From: Uloborus plumipes
Taxonomy: Eukaryota; Arthropoda; Arachnida; Araneae; Uloboridae
Direction of reading: 5' to 3'
Assembly: GCA_038373865.1 (NCBI GenBank)
Contig: JAXGGA010005889.1
Location: forward strand, 1 to 64,000
Length of the DNA: 64,000 nt
Shown here: piece by piece, positions 11,301-24,500 of the stretch
How the letters are laid out: each line of letters begins with the position of its first letter
Numbering within the stretch: position 1 is the first letter of the stretch
Notes under the pieces: generated by a model
Seen by the model: only the letters and a program-made list of their open reading frames with translations
Databases searched by the model: none
Told to the model about the DNA's origin: nothing
Position numbers and translations under genes: made by a program

Positions 11301-13112
11301 AGTTCCCAAAGCCGGCGCAATAGAGCGTAATGAAAAAAAAACATTTTTTGGAAATTCGAAATTTCAGGTTGATAAAAAGTTGCCCCTACAGACAAACAAA
11401 TACCGCAAATAATTGTACTTAAATCAAAAAATGTTTAGGTGCTACGCACGAGACCCAAAGTTTACAACTTACAATTTTCTTCGGAAAATGCATCATTTTT
11501 TTAAATTTATGCTTTTTTAAGTTTCAAGTTCACCGACGTAAACAATGTAGTTGAATGTTATTGTTTAATCAAATGTTTTACTCATACATGTAATACTTCA
11601 GTCATCAGCATTTTACTCAAAAATAAAGATGATTATTTTTTGTCATTTTGAACAAAACACTGCAAAATGAAAATGCTTCTGTCACCATCATCCCAGCTCA
11701 TTCTGATGCAAAATGACCTCCTGCATCTAAATATGACCACAGTTTTTCCCCATCACCCATCACTTTAGGAAAATAGCCCCTCCCCCCTCCTCCTTTTTGT
11801 TTTCTCATTTTGCACTTTTCTGCAATTTCATAGCGTTATTTTGTTTTGAAAGAAAATGCTCATTATATTAACCGTTATTCTTCTAAAGAAATAGAGAGAG
11901 GTGAAAGTTCAAAAACGCAAAAATTTGTAGCGAAGAGGAAGACAAAAATTGTAGTTCCCCCTAAAATATTTTTAAACTTTTAGAGGGTTTTGTTGTTGTT
12001 GATGTACAAATATAGTATCGGCCTCACTCGTATAAGCCACGTACCTGAACATGTGTCAAGGTTGTAAAACAACTTTAAAGATAAAAAAAAGTCTTAGAAA
12101 TGTTACACGTTGCATATGTGCGAGGATTTTCTTTTTCGATATAACTCTGATGATCATCACTTCCTCTGTTATTAGAAAAGTTAATAGATAGATATATTGC
12201 GCGCATAGAAATGTCTTTAGAACGGAATCAGTTAAGAAAAAAAAACACGAACACTTAGAAGAAATTATATCGCCAAAGAAACAAATTTTGAATTATTTCC
12301 CATACAACAAAAAGATTTAAAAGGTAATCCTAGCTAATGCAGATAAATTGAGGTAACTTGTTTTACGTCTGCAAATTTACTTGCTTCTTCGCACTCGAGA
12401 ATTATTCCGCGTTGCCTACAGAGAATAAACGTTTTGCACCAAACATTATTCCCCACACTCATATTTCAAGTTTCTCCTCCAGAAATATCTTTCTTTTTCG
12501 GTAATTTCCAAAAGAGCAAAAATGATCTTAGAATTGAACAATTTAAAAGGATGTTTATAGTAGAAGACGTAAATTAAACTGAAGCATTAACTATAGCAAC
12601 TAATAGATATCTATGATAGCTTCCTGAAAAGGCGCAACGTATTAAACGCAAATGATATTCATACTCGAAATATTTTATTCCTTTTATGACAGAACAAATA
12701 TATACATATATTTCCAGCTGTGTAGTTGTATGTATATATATTTACTATAAAATAACAGTAGTGATTACTCGACTTATTCTTCAGATGAAGCAACTAGATT
12801 CAGTTGGGAAGCAGAATATCAATGTTTCAGCTTCATATCCATGCTTTTTTTTTTTTTTTTTTTTTGTTGATAAACAGAGAGAGAAATCTCTGCACATTAC
12901 AGCAAAAGCTACACTCTCTGATGGTTACTGGGTATGAAAAGTTGATTTTTTTTTTTGACTATTCATCAACGATGAAATAGTGTCACAATTTGCCCCACCG
13001 TATTGGTTCCATTTTCTGCAGAGTGCATAGAGTAAATATCGAAAGTAATTGACAATTGCACAAAGTAATTAAGGATTAGTTTATTAAAATAAATCACTCT
13101 GATCATTTGCAT
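11301..13112. other. AT-rich DNA, no feature recognised
   Basis: Short poly-T/poly-A tracts and chance open frames only. Pyrimidine-rich stretches near 11740-11800 have no identifiable function. Confidence 0.4.
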
Positions 13113-13720
13113 GTACGAAGGCTGTCAGAAAAGTATCAAATCTGCGAGAAAACCTGATGGATGTGAATTAAGTGTGCTTGCTTGAGCAAAATTTTATCTT
13201 TCCGTACATGAGGGATTTTTTTTCCCCGTCCGCCCAAAGCGTCCATCGTTGGCAATCAAAGCTTGACATTTTTTTATTAATTTCAAATAAAATGACGAAA
13301 GAACTGAAGCAGCAACCTTTAATCACTCCTAGAGCTTAAGAGACAGCCAGAAGTCGCAAGGAGCTACACCAGGAGAGTAAGAAGCCTACTGAATTCTCAT
13401 CATTCTGAAATCTGATTTTTTGCCAAAAACATCGAAACCAAGGGCAAAACATTTGATGAAAAAATATCACTGAAGGACGTCTGCTCCTTTGTAGTGCTAT
13501 TCCAGTCGTTCTGTCATTTTTTTTTTTTGAATTTACAAAATCCAACGAGAGCCGTACGCACGTACACACTAACTCAGCCAAACTCTGCTTGCCAATGACT
13601 GACGCTATTGACATAAGGTAAAAAATTATGCATGTGCAGTCGGCTCATGCAAGCGCACTTTATTCATATCCATAAAGTTTCCACAAAAAAAAGACGAATA
13701 CTTTTCGTACAACCCTCGTA
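13113..13720 (-). pseudogene. Internally deleted mariner-like element with transposase remnants
   Basis: The ends are inverted: left TACGAAGGCTGTCAGAAAAG, right (reverse complement) TACGAGGGTTGTACGAAAAG, each with the TA expected of Tc1/mariner insertion. On the minus strand a start-like MTERLEQHY is followed, much too soon, by YSPGVAPCDFWL. Mariner transposases carry YSPDLAPCDFWLF around the third catalytic acid, so the element keeps N- and C-terminal pieces but has lost the centre and carries stops and frameshifts. It cannot make a transposase. At about 600 bp it is roughly half the usual 1.2-1.3 kb. Confidence 0.6.
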
Positions 13721-14230
13721 ACAGCTCTACTGTGTGTTGCGCGCACATAAGATATGCTTGAGTGTGCTGTGTGAGTCCTTCTTTAACTATAAGTTAACTA
13801 AGGTTTGATTTAAATTTTTATAAACACTTACTGGTTTTGTACCTGAAACGTAGAGCCGCAAATTGATTATTTCGAGCTTGGTTCTTACAGTAAATTCTAC
13901 TTCTATTAACTAAAGAAGCTTCGTTTAAATATATGTATAAATATACGATATCCATAAAGTTTCCACAAAAAAAAGACGAATACTTTTCGTACAACCCTCG
14001 TAACAGCTCTACTGTGTGTTGCGCGCACATAAGATATGCTTGAGTGTGCTGTGTGAGTCCTTCTTTAACTATAAGTTAACTAAGGTTTGATTTAAATTTT
14101 TATAAACACTTACTGGTTTTGTACCTGAAACGTAGAGCCGCAAATTGATTATTTCGAGCTTGGTTCTTACAGTAAATTCTACTTCTATTAACTAAAGAAG
14201 CTTCGTTTAAATATATGTATAAATATACGA
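13666..14230. repeat. Perfect 282-bp tandem duplication
   Basis: The segment 13666-13947 is repeated at 13948-14229 with no difference I can see by eye. It starts ATATCCATAAAG and ends AAATATACG. The unit carries the right inverted terminal repeat of the mariner-like element plus about 225 bp of flank, so a second copy of that terminus lies near 13978-14002. It is either a very recent duplication or an assembly artefact. Confidence 0.9.
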
Positions 14231-14903
<673 letters not shown>

Positions 14904-15265
14904 CAGGGTGTCCACTAAGGCTCGACCGATGCATCGGCGCCGATGGTTGAATTTTTTTCCATCGGCCATCGGCATCGGTCGCCGATGCTAAGATGGAAAA
15001 AACATCGGCCCATCGGCCTCAAAAATATCTAAATGCCGATGCAAGGCCGATGTTTTTTTTTTAAGTTTTCTTTAGAGGGAATTCTATTTTCTCTATTTTT
15101 TACTTTACAATTCAAAGTATGGTCAGCATGTGGCTTGATATCGGGCAGCAAATGGGACCAACACAATTCTGGGTTTTGGAATTTTCTGAATCGGGCAGAT
15201 ACCGAAATTTTCACAACACAGCAGACATTTTTCTGAGTGATCGCTTTGATGCGAATTTTAAGAAT

Positions 15266-15702
15266 TGAGGTAAGACCTCCGAATAACGGAACCGGAAGTT
15301 TTGTCCGTTATTGGGAGGTGTTCGCTATTAGGGAGAATTATGTTATTTCAGATTTTACCTATTAGTTTAATGCAGAATTATAACATTGCATATGTACCAT
15401 TTCCATCTTGCACTACGATTTGTGTATTATTTACTATGTCTCGCTTGAGCTCATATTATTTTACCTTTGCACTTTTAAAGCAGGCCTTTTCATTGCAATT
15501 ATTTGAATCCCTCCCCCCCCCCCCTAATCTATTTTACCGTGTCTTTCTATTAGAAGCACAGTTCGCCTGCCTACGTATTTTTCTCCACTATTCTATGTTA
15601 ATCTATGAGATATTTTCATTGAAAATTACAATTGTAAATATGTCGATGACCTCTATCATATACTACCCCCCCCCCCCCATTACTCAAGTCTACTGTATTT
15701 AA
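15266..15702. mobile_element. Possible pogo-like MITE inside the hAT element
   Basis: The left part reads AGACCTCCGAATAACGGAACC and nearby GTCCGTTATTGGGAGGTGTT. The right end, as reverse complement, reads TACAGTAGACTTGAGTAATGG, so the two ends are an imperfect inverted pair of the CAGTAGAC...TAACGG type seen in pogo-like elements. An open frame at 15301-15702 spans it but has no recognisable domain and contains two poly-C tracts. The call rests only on the ends. Confidence 0.3.
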
Positions 15703-15713
15703 AATATATATCA

Positions 15714-15960
15714 GGGGTGGGATACGATGGATACAATTTCGGAGCAGCTAAAATTCTGTTTCGGAGAGGAAAAATAATTATTTTGGAGCATACTGGTGGG
15801 AAAAAAAAACACCGTTTTGGAGCAGGCTGAAGCAAGAGAATTACAACTTTTGCGCGACTGAAATTCTTTTTTTTTTTTTTTGAGCAAAAAAAAAAGAATG
15901 TCATTTTGATGCAAGATTCAGTAAGATAAAAAATCAAACTAGGAGCAAAAGTAGCAAAAA
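15714..15960. mobile_element. Possible hAT-like terminus with GGAGCA repeats
   Basis: It starts CAGGGGTGGGATACG and carries several spaced TTTCGGAGCA, TTTTGGAGCA and AGGAGCAAAAG motifs. That combination resembles a hAT end with subterminal repeats. No second terminus was found, so it may be a truncated insert or part of the surrounding hAT interior. Confidence 0.3.
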
Positions 15961-15981
15961 AAAAAATAAATAAATAATAAA

Positions 15982-17196
15982 TCTTAATACTATTATATAT
16001 GGGAAAGTTTGTATGGATGTATGGATGTTTGTTCCTCTTTCACGCAAAAACTACTGAATGGATTTTAATGAAACTTTTACCATAATGTAGCTTATACATC
16101 AGAATAACACATAGGCTATAATTTATAACGATATTCGAAAAAGTTCGATCGGTAGCGCCTTTTTCATTTCAATTTAAGGTATATTTTTCGCATAAATCCG
16201 CGAAGGCTTCCAACTAATGGCGTGTATCATTTCCGCTTTTCGCATTAAATTTTCAAGGCTATTCTCAAGTCAAATCAAAAAGATTGACAACTAATAAATG
16301 AATTAGGTTCATTATTTTTCAATTTGATGAAGCTTTAAATACAACTTTTCTGCATTTTTAAAAATTATTTGCGTTTATTTGACACTTTCTGGGGGTATTT
16401 ACAGTTATGCAGTTATTTAGTATCCAATTGAACAGGAATTTTGCCGAATTTGTTGTAAGATTTTAATAACTGGTTAATCCAAGCAAATTGGAAGGTACGG
16501 GGGTCTCTGGGGTGCTAAATGCCAAATGCACGATTTTAATAACTGAGATGATCGGCGATTTTTTTCAACTGACGGCAGTTTTTATGCCAAAGACTACGTA
16601 ATAATACTTTACTTCTTACACTACGTAGCCAAAATAAAGCGATTATTGTCTGATATTTATCGACTGCGGCAAAATCTTAATCATCGAAATACTACTCCCA
16701 CATTTGAAAAGTTCAGTTTTTTTTTCTTTTGTTGGCCGATTTCGTATGTATCCAAAAAAAACCTTTTTAAATTATGTCAAAACGTAAGGTAATCCACATA
16801 CTAAATTAATCAAACCCTTAAACAAGACTACATTACCATTAATTTGCGTTTTTGCACAAATAATTGTCAAATGTTCCCTATTAATTTCGAAATCATTGAG
16901 GACAAAAAATTTTAGCGTCATTTTATGGTCAGCAATAGTATCTCAACATTTGATGGCTATTTCTCTGAGACAAAAATTAGTGACATAATAATACTTAATG
17001 TATTTTCATAAAGTATGGAGGGGAGCAAAATTATCCTAGGAATCCCAAAACAGTTACCGCAAATTTGGTGAAATTTTGAAAATCGTAAAGTGGTGTGTTT
17101 TGAGTTCTTTCAGTTCAGGAAAAAAACCCCAAAAGTGAGTATAAATTGTTTCTATAAATTATTACTGACCCAGGCAACGCCGGGTATTTTTGCTAG
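15982..17196 (+). mobile_element. Non-autonomous Helitron
   Basis: The 5' end is TCTTAATACTATTATATATG preceded by A, and the 3' end is CTAG followed by T. This matches the Helitron rule of insertion between A and T, with TC and CTRR termini and no target duplication. Directly upstream of CTAG, at about 17167-17185, ACCCAGGCAACGCCGGGT forms the expected terminal hairpin: ACCC/GGGT and GGC/GCC stems, one bulged A and an AAC loop. The body holds conserved-looking phrases such as CTTTCACGCAAAAACTACTG, but no Rep/helicase frame. At 1,215 bp it depends on an autonomous partner for rolling-circle transposition. It sits inside the hAT element, so it is younger than it. Confidence 0.85.
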
Positions 17197-18652
17197 TAAA
17201 TAAATAAAGGTGCAAGCTCACTCTTTTTTTTTTTTCATGGTTTTTCATTTTTCAATAAAATAAGTTATGCAACTGACGCAGCTTTTACCGAACTAGCAAA
17301 CACTTCTGTTCAAACATTTTAAGTAAAGCGAAATTCAAGCTATGACTTAGTATTGTAATTTATCTGTTGCCGTTTTAGATTACTTTCCCGTTAAAAACAA
17401 AAAAAAAGCCTTAAAAGTGGTTTAATGCATCATAAAATTATCACAATTCCAAAAAAAAGTCAAACAGAAAGAAAAACATTTAATAAAAAAAAATCGAAAA
17501 ATTAAAATTCGGAAAGTAGGATTTTGAGATGGGGAATTTGTGTGTCGGTCTGTTAGTTATAGAATACTTTGCGATTATATCACTCAGTTGTCACCAATTT
17601 ATGATATTAGTCTGCATTGAAATTAAAATTGATTAGTCAAAAAAAGAGAAAGAAAAAGTTAAAAGCACATTTGGAACATCGGATTGCAGCTTAGAAAGTA
17701 TCTGCATGACTACACCTAGTACAAATGATACGAATGAGTTCTCAACTTACTGTCTCTCTCTCTCTCATATAATTTTTATCGAGTGGTAGTATAATAAAAA
17801 TTTAGACTCAAAATCTGAATGACTGAAAAAGAAGTAGAATGAAATGAATAAATGACCCATCAAATCTCTTATAAAACATTTATTTTTCTAATCATTTGAT
17901 TTTTTTTTACCATCGGCCAGGGAAAAAATCGGCCATCGGCCATCGGTCAACTTTGAACAATCGGCATCGGCCCATCGGCCAAAAAATGCCATCGGTCGAG
18001 CCTTAGTGTCCACTCTAATCGTGGACCAATAGCTAATTTCTAAACCGTTAGAGATAAGCATATAGTTTATTTAGGAAAAAATCTCAAAATTATGAAAGGA
18101 ATTTTGGGTCTATTCAATGTTTTTCAAAAAATCAAATTTTGAAAGAGTTACGAAATTTAAATTTTTAAACAGCCCCCCAGTCATATCAATCATATTTAGT
18201 AAAACATTCTTGACACTGTAACGTTTAAAACTAAAAAAAAATCACTCTTTTATCACAAAAATTGACCGAGTTATGACGTTTTGAAAAATCAAGATTTCGC
18301 ATTGTTTCATGACGTCATCGAGAGATGGCTTAAGGGACCGTATGCGAAATCCTTCAAAATCTTGATTTTTCAAAACGTCATAACTCGGTCAATTTTTGTG
18401 GTAGAAGAGTGATTTTTTTTAGTTTTAAACGTTGCAGTGTCAAGAATGTTTTACAAAACATGATTGATAGGACTGGGGGGCTGTATAAAAATTTAAATTT
18501 CGTAACTCTTTCAAAATTTGATTTTTTTGAAAAACATTGAATAGACACAAAATTCCTTTCATAATTTGGAGATTTTTTCCTAAATAAACTATATGCTTAT
18601 CTCTAACGGTTTAGAAATTAGCTATTGGTCCACGATTGGAGTGGACACCCTG

Positions 18653-20640
18653 TATATATATACGATAAAAAATATCTTTTAGATTCTGTTCAGTTACCGT
18701 AGAAACATAAATACCAAACATGTCACTAATACTTATTTTTAATCACGTTTCAAATTGGCCGCTAATGTGTAACGTGACTATGCTTCAATCGTTGTTGACT
18801 ATTGTTCCCTCTAACAGCATTTAAGCTTTGTCGTCGATTTAACTTGACAATTTACATTTTGCATTTAAAAGAAACATTATAATATATTTGATATGCAACA
18901 TTTAATCACCAACTAGGAACTTCTTATGATGCGCCAAGAGTTTTTCTAAAAAACTTATGAGGAATAAAGAAAATCGTTGAGAAATGATTAGATTAGCTGG
19001 CTAAAATAGTATATGAATTAATTCTTAAAAATAAAGCTAATAACTGAAAAGATTTTTTATGAAAATATGTTGGTATTAAAGTGCAAGTAGAATTAGTTAA
19101 AAATCAATGTTGCATTTTTCAATAATAAAGTACTGTCATTCAGGGTATTTTTGAATAATTTTGGTTAGCATTTTATGACTTCAAAAGTTTAGTGTATTTG
19201 AATTATATGAAATAAAACTCGTAGGTCCAGCAATGCACTTTGTTGGCAGGACTATAAAACCAGTTCTCTACTATCGGAAAAATATGTGTAAAACTGTATA
19301 CGGCAAACTGTAAAATGCAGCAAATCTGAATTAAATGTTCGAATGGAATGGTCGCTCTGGAATGTCGGTTTGAAGTTGTTGAAAATTAGAATTCAAATTG
19401 CAAATTTAGAGCTCAAATTGAAACTTATACCGTAACCTTAGTAACGCACAAGTGGTAAATATTCTTCAAAAAATAAATATCGTAAAAACTTAGAAGCTAT
19501 TAATACTAACGTTAAATACTATACAGGTTTATGTTTTTCGTCCTTCTTTGTCAACTTTACTAATAAAATTCTATTAAAAAAGGTATGTTTTTCCGTTTAA
19601 TAATAGAAAACTGCTTTCTTGTGCATTTTTATTTCCTACACAACTAATAAAATTAGTTTTCACTTTACATACGGATGCGTTTCTTCTTTCGTTTTTTGTA
19701 CATGTAATATTTTATGCAAGGTAATAGTTTATTTAAAGCTTGTAATACTACAGAATAAAAATGAGGATTTTTTTAAAATCATATTCTGAGCAAATTCAAG
19801 ATACGCAACTACAATAGTTTTTCAATAATTTATTTTTCTAAACATTTTCAAGTGGTTCTAAGTTATTCTGAGTGTCTCAAGCTTACATAACACTTTAGGA
19901 GTTTTTCATTCAGTCTATGGCAACAAATGCCGTAACCCAATTCAAATAAGCATGGAATAGTGAAAATCAATCTCAAAGTTACCCCTGAATGGCTGTACAA
20001 TCATGATGCAGGTACTTAATAAAAATGTGTATTAATGTAAAATTATATAGGAGAAATATTTTCAGGATGATATTAAAATTCTAGAGTCAATTTATCGAGT
20101 CAACTCTAACTGAATACAAAGTTGGAAAGAATCACTAAGAAGAGTTAACTTTATTAAATATTTCTGACCACAAACTTTCACTCCTTACTTTAAAAGAATC
20201 AACTCCTTTCCAACTTCTTCTTCAAATGTTAGCTCCTGAATTGAATATCCTTCGCATTATATTTGCAGATGCATGCAGAGTAATCTTTGAATGAGCACGT
20301 GCACACATATGTGATAACTTAGGTAACACTAAGCCTCTTTGATGCGATGGGGAGGATGCGAAAAGCAATCGCATTGTGAGCATTAGTCTGGATTCCCGTT
20401 CCGCTTCCTGGGGGACTTTAAAGGACATCCATCCCAACACACCAAGGGGGAAGGCATTGAGAAGAGTGAGTGGAATAAATCCAATGATGAGTAAAAAGGG
20501 GAGGCACTAAAATAATAGCGTACACAAGTCTCATTTGATTGAGTAAGCAAGATAAATGAGCAATGGCGGATTACGGCGCACATGAGAAAGGATCTAAATG
20601 GTGAAGACTGTGGGTGGAACACGACCCTAGAGAAAACTCT
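18653..20640. other. AT-rich DNA, no feature recognised
   Basis: The short TA tail of the microsatellite continues at 18653-18661. Beyond that I see no gene or repeat end. A somewhat GC-richer patch at 20330-20640 has only chance open frames. Confidence 0.4.
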
Positions 20641-20646
20641 GGTGAA

Positions 20647-21527
20647 AGGGGATGTCTTGTATTACTACAGTGGTAAGATTTGATTCTTGCTAACACGGGA
20701 CACGAGACCGTTGCTTCAGTGGTTGCAGAGATAACTTCTAAAACCCTGGTGACAGATTTCATCAGGAATAATTGAACGTTAGAAAGTTGAATTAATGATC
20801 GAGTAATAACGCTGCGAGGTGATTAATGTTTGTGCACCAACAGGTTCAATTGATACATAATGAATTAGTTTCAACTAGCTGAAATGTGTCCACTTAGGGA
20901 TTACCCTTTCTGATACTTGTTTTTTTTTACTGCATTTCGAAAAACAATCTTTTGAAAGAAGGTCAGCTGAAATTAACTGCAGCCGAGTAAGAAATGGAAT
21001 TAAATATCGAATGAACAGTATGAAACAAATACTAAAATTCTAATACATGTCAAAGAAAAGTAACAGAACCTCTTCATAAAGGGGTGTCTTGTATTACTAC
21101 AGTGGTAAGATTTGATTATTGCTAACACGGGACACGAAATCGTTGCTTCAGTGGATTCAGAGATAACTTCTAAAACCCTGGTGTCAGATTTCATCAGGAA
21201 TAATTGAACGTTAGAAAGTAGAATTGATGATCGAGTAATAATGCTGCGAAAAGATTAATATTTGTGTACCAACAGTTCAATTGATACATAATGAATTAGT
21301 TTAAACTAGCTGAAATTTGTCCACTTAGAACACATTTCAGCAAAAAAATTTCCACCTTTACTGCCACTGGTTTTTTTTACTGCATTTCTTTCCGCATTTC
21401 GACAAACAAACTTTTGAAAGAAGGTCAGCTAAAATTAATTAGAGACGAGTGAGAAATGAAATTAAATTTCGAATGAACGGTATGATACAGATACTAAACT
21501 TTTAATACGTGTCAAAGAAAAGTAACA
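20647..21527. repeat. Diverged tandem duplication of about 430 bp
   Basis: Copy 1 (20647-21076) and copy 2 (21079-21527) share long matching stretches, such as GTCTTGTATTACTACAGTGG, TCATCAGGAATAATTGAACG, GATACATAATGAATTAGTTT and GTCAAAGAAAAGTAACA, with scattered substitutions and an indel region near 21325-21380. On the minus strand both encode a related 40-residue frame (MKS..TRVLEVIS), but nearly all differences change amino acids, so coding function is unlikely. I recognise no transposon ends. Confidence 0.85.
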
Positions 21528-24500
21528 AAATGTCTTAATAAGAGCAACATTTCAAGGTCAATATATGATGAAGAATTCAATTTATTCATTTTACGCAAAG
21601 ACACATCAAGGAATGATTTATTCGAGTTAAAGACTATTTGAGGGACATCTATTATATGCTGGAAAGGAATTTTTAAAAAAATAATTCATAAAATAAGCAT
21701 ATATGAATCGAAATAATCCCATAATTGTTTCCCCAAAAATGACTGTTGGGTGGTATGGATTTTCTATTTTCAGACGAAAAAAATATCTATCATCAGTTAA
21801 TATTCTTCCTCCTGCCCAAATCTGTGATATATGCATTGAGAAAGTAAAAGAAAAAAGAGCTATGTTAAGTTATGAATTCTTGCATATTTCTGATCACTGA
21901 AAAAAAAAAAAAAAGAAATCATTCATACAATCAGTATGGATAGGTACCCAACATTTGAGCAGTCATTAGTAAATATTTATCATAAAAAGTTTTAAAACTT
22001 GCTTTATCTATTTGGAGTTTATACGCTATTAAATATCCTTATAAACTATTAGATCCAAATACCTTTTTCCTTCATTTATTCAGCCGGTAAAAATTGAAGC
22101 ATTTAAAAACTAAAAAAATACATTTTTTATCTAAAAAATGTTTGTAACTTTGATGAGTATAGTAGTAAATAATAAGCTAAATGGTTGGTGGCGTATAGTG
22201 GGGCTCTGAAAAGTGTAGGCATGACCTTGACTAGGGGTACCCATCGCCTCTAAGCTGAATGGCGCAAAATACACCCCCCCCCTCTTAAATCTCAACTCTC
22301 TCGCTTTTAAGTTAGAGTGAATTCAAAAATTTTTAGAGTCAAATTTTTTTAGTTAAATTCGCTTTTGTTTAATGAATAAATCAAATATATAAATGCATAT
22401 TCAAAAATTGAAAAATAAATTTGCTTGATATAAAATTAGTTAGAACAAATGTGAACTCGAGCTAGTTACATTTGATACAGCAGTTACAAATGCAAGGAAT
22501 AACATTTTATAGTGAATTTAGGATCTTGCGAATTATCGCTGCTACTACTGATAAGTTTTGCCGTTTGTTCGGGATTTTAAATGTTAGTGTGACGCTTACT
22601 AGATTCAAGCCTAGAGATTGGGTTGGAGTTTTTGAAAAATATATTCACACTCATCTCATCAACCAAAATCTTGCACACGTTTACGCAGTAAGAACTTGAG
22701 TAAACGTGCCCCGTCGCCTTGTTTAGATTTATTTTTAATGTGCAACGAGATTTAAGAACATTTTTGTTCGTACGAATACTATTCTCAAACAAGGATAAAA
22801 TTCTTCTAATATTCACATGTTTGTTTATTTTTTCCTTTGCATTCTTAGCTCACAATAAGCCTCAAAAGGTTCAACACAAAATTTACTCCTGTTGACGGAA
22901 AACAGGTTATCTTTCCCAGATGCTACACCAAAGCTCCAAGGAAGCTCAAAAACTTGTGAGAATACTTACTAGGGACCAGCATCAATCTGTCATGACTGGT
23001 GACACCCCAATTTATAACACGTTTTGAAAAAAGGGCACTGCGTAAACGAGCCCCGGTCTGCCATACGTACGCTGTCATTGGTACTGCATAGTAATTAGGA
23101 CTCAATGTGTAATTAATTTCTGGCCGCAACTTCTGTGTAATTAATTTCTGACTTCACAAAATATCGAATTTTAAAATATTTTATTGGAAAAAAACTTCCA
23201 TCTTACCAAAAAAATGTCCAGCTTACAGCTACTTACGGAACATTTTATTACATTAAAATACATTTAAATCCTTTACTGAAGAGAATTTTTAAGTTACATT
23301 TATAACTCTAGGGAAAGAAAGTTTGGTGGACTTTGGTGGAGAAAGTTATAAAAAATTTTAAAAAATAGTGAAGTCAAATAAAACCTATTCGCCTAAACTT
23401 TCCATGCAAAACGACATATTTCGTAGTCATATTTGACATTCACAACCGAAATATAAAAAAAAATATGAAAACTTGTCACACGATGAAAAGGAAATTCTAT
23501 TTTCAAGGAAGATTTCTCGGACAGGCGGAAGTCTATTCCGACTTATCCACATCATGATTAAAAGATACGCAAGGAACGTTTTTTAAACTAAGAAACTACT
23601 TTCGTAAAGTCGTAGAACTTCTTATTTTTTCAGTCACCTTTAATCCATAGATGCGTATCTGAGTAGTCAGTGTTACAAATGAATTTCAAAACGAACATTG
23701 TTATGTAAGCAAATATAGGCTGAGTCGGGATAAAGGGAAGAAAATTTTCAATGTTTCAACTTTAAATCCTCCCCCTTTAAATCGTAGTTCCGTTTGGACG
23801 AATTGAGACTTAAAGTTGTGTACATTCGGTCCAAGAGTCACTCTCTGAGAGTAACTGTATGAAAAATTTGACTTACTGTCTAATCTTTTATCGTACGACC
23901 TTCCTCGCATTTACGCATGCCTGAGGTCTCTTCTGATTTTCCCAAAACAGGGGGGAAATACAAAGTAACATTCAACCAGGAAGTAAAAACTGAAAGCACC
24001 GACAAGTACGTCTCCTCACCCCTCTTTCAAACGAAGTGTTCATGACTGCCAGCCGCGCCTTCGAGGTTGGGCAGCATTTATTTTCTTTTTTTTTCTTTTT
24101 TTTTTTTGAGAAGTGTTGCTTACATTATCCATGTCCTTACGTCTTGTGAATCTTATGGTATTATTTTCATTGATTTAGAAAGCTTTTGTGCAACGTTATG
24201 GTGAGAGAACTGACTCGTCCTTAATTTTTGCATACCAGTGTTATAATCCAGTACGTTCATATTCGTTCATTTTTTTTTACCTAAATGCATATTTTTCTAT
24301 TTATGTAATATGTCTTTCGCATCATAAATTATTTTTTTGTGTTTAGGTTAACACCAGGATCACTACATGATGAAACTGACCATCAGCTTCCTTCAGATTT
24401 AAAAAATCTCGAATCTTCTTCACAAATGCTTTTATGCTAAACGCAAATGTTTTGGAAGCATCTAAATTCCCGAATAAAGAATCACGAGTCCAAAGGCCTT

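Larger units (their letters stand above)
14916..18005. mobile_element. hAT element nested in the palindromic MITE
   Basis: It begins TAAGGCTCGACCGATG and ends CATCGGTCGAGCCTTA, a 16-bp perfect inverted repeat satisfying the hAT end rule. The MITE sequence GTGTCCAC is duplicated exactly on both sides (14908-14915 and 18006-18013), an 8-bp target duplication typical of hAT. Both subterminal zones (14920-15060 and 17910-18000) are dense in CATCGGCC/GGCCGATG motifs, likely transposase-binding sites. Total length is 3,090 bp, or about 1,875 bp without the Helitron inside. I find no hAT transposase domain, so it appears non-autonomous. Confidence 0.88.
14904..18652. mobile_element. Palindromic MITE (about 651 bp) split by a nested hAT element
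   Basis: The outer ends are CAGGGTGTCCACT at 14904 and AGTGGACACCCTG ending at 18652, flanked by TA on both sides. Removing the inner hAT (14916-18005) and one copy of its 8-bp duplication leaves about 651 bp. This is a near-continuous inverted repeat: arms of about 300 bp around a loop near 18310-18345 containing CATGACGTCATCG. Matching arm phrases include TTTCTAAACCGTTAGAGATA versus its complement near 18600, and ACCGAGTTATGACGTTTTG versus its complement near 18372. It has no coding capacity. Its length and near-perfect arms fit a foldback-type MITE, superfamily unassigned. Confidence 0.85.

Noticed and set aside
15301..15702. 133-residue open frame
   Set aside because: It spans two poly-C tracts and pogo-like ends inside a transposon; no domain and no codon-use signal.
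20571..21194. Two related small minus-strand frames (MKS..TRVLEVIS) that look like a conserved gene pair
   Set aside because: Their similarity follows from the DNA tandem duplication, and nearly all differences are amino-acid changing.
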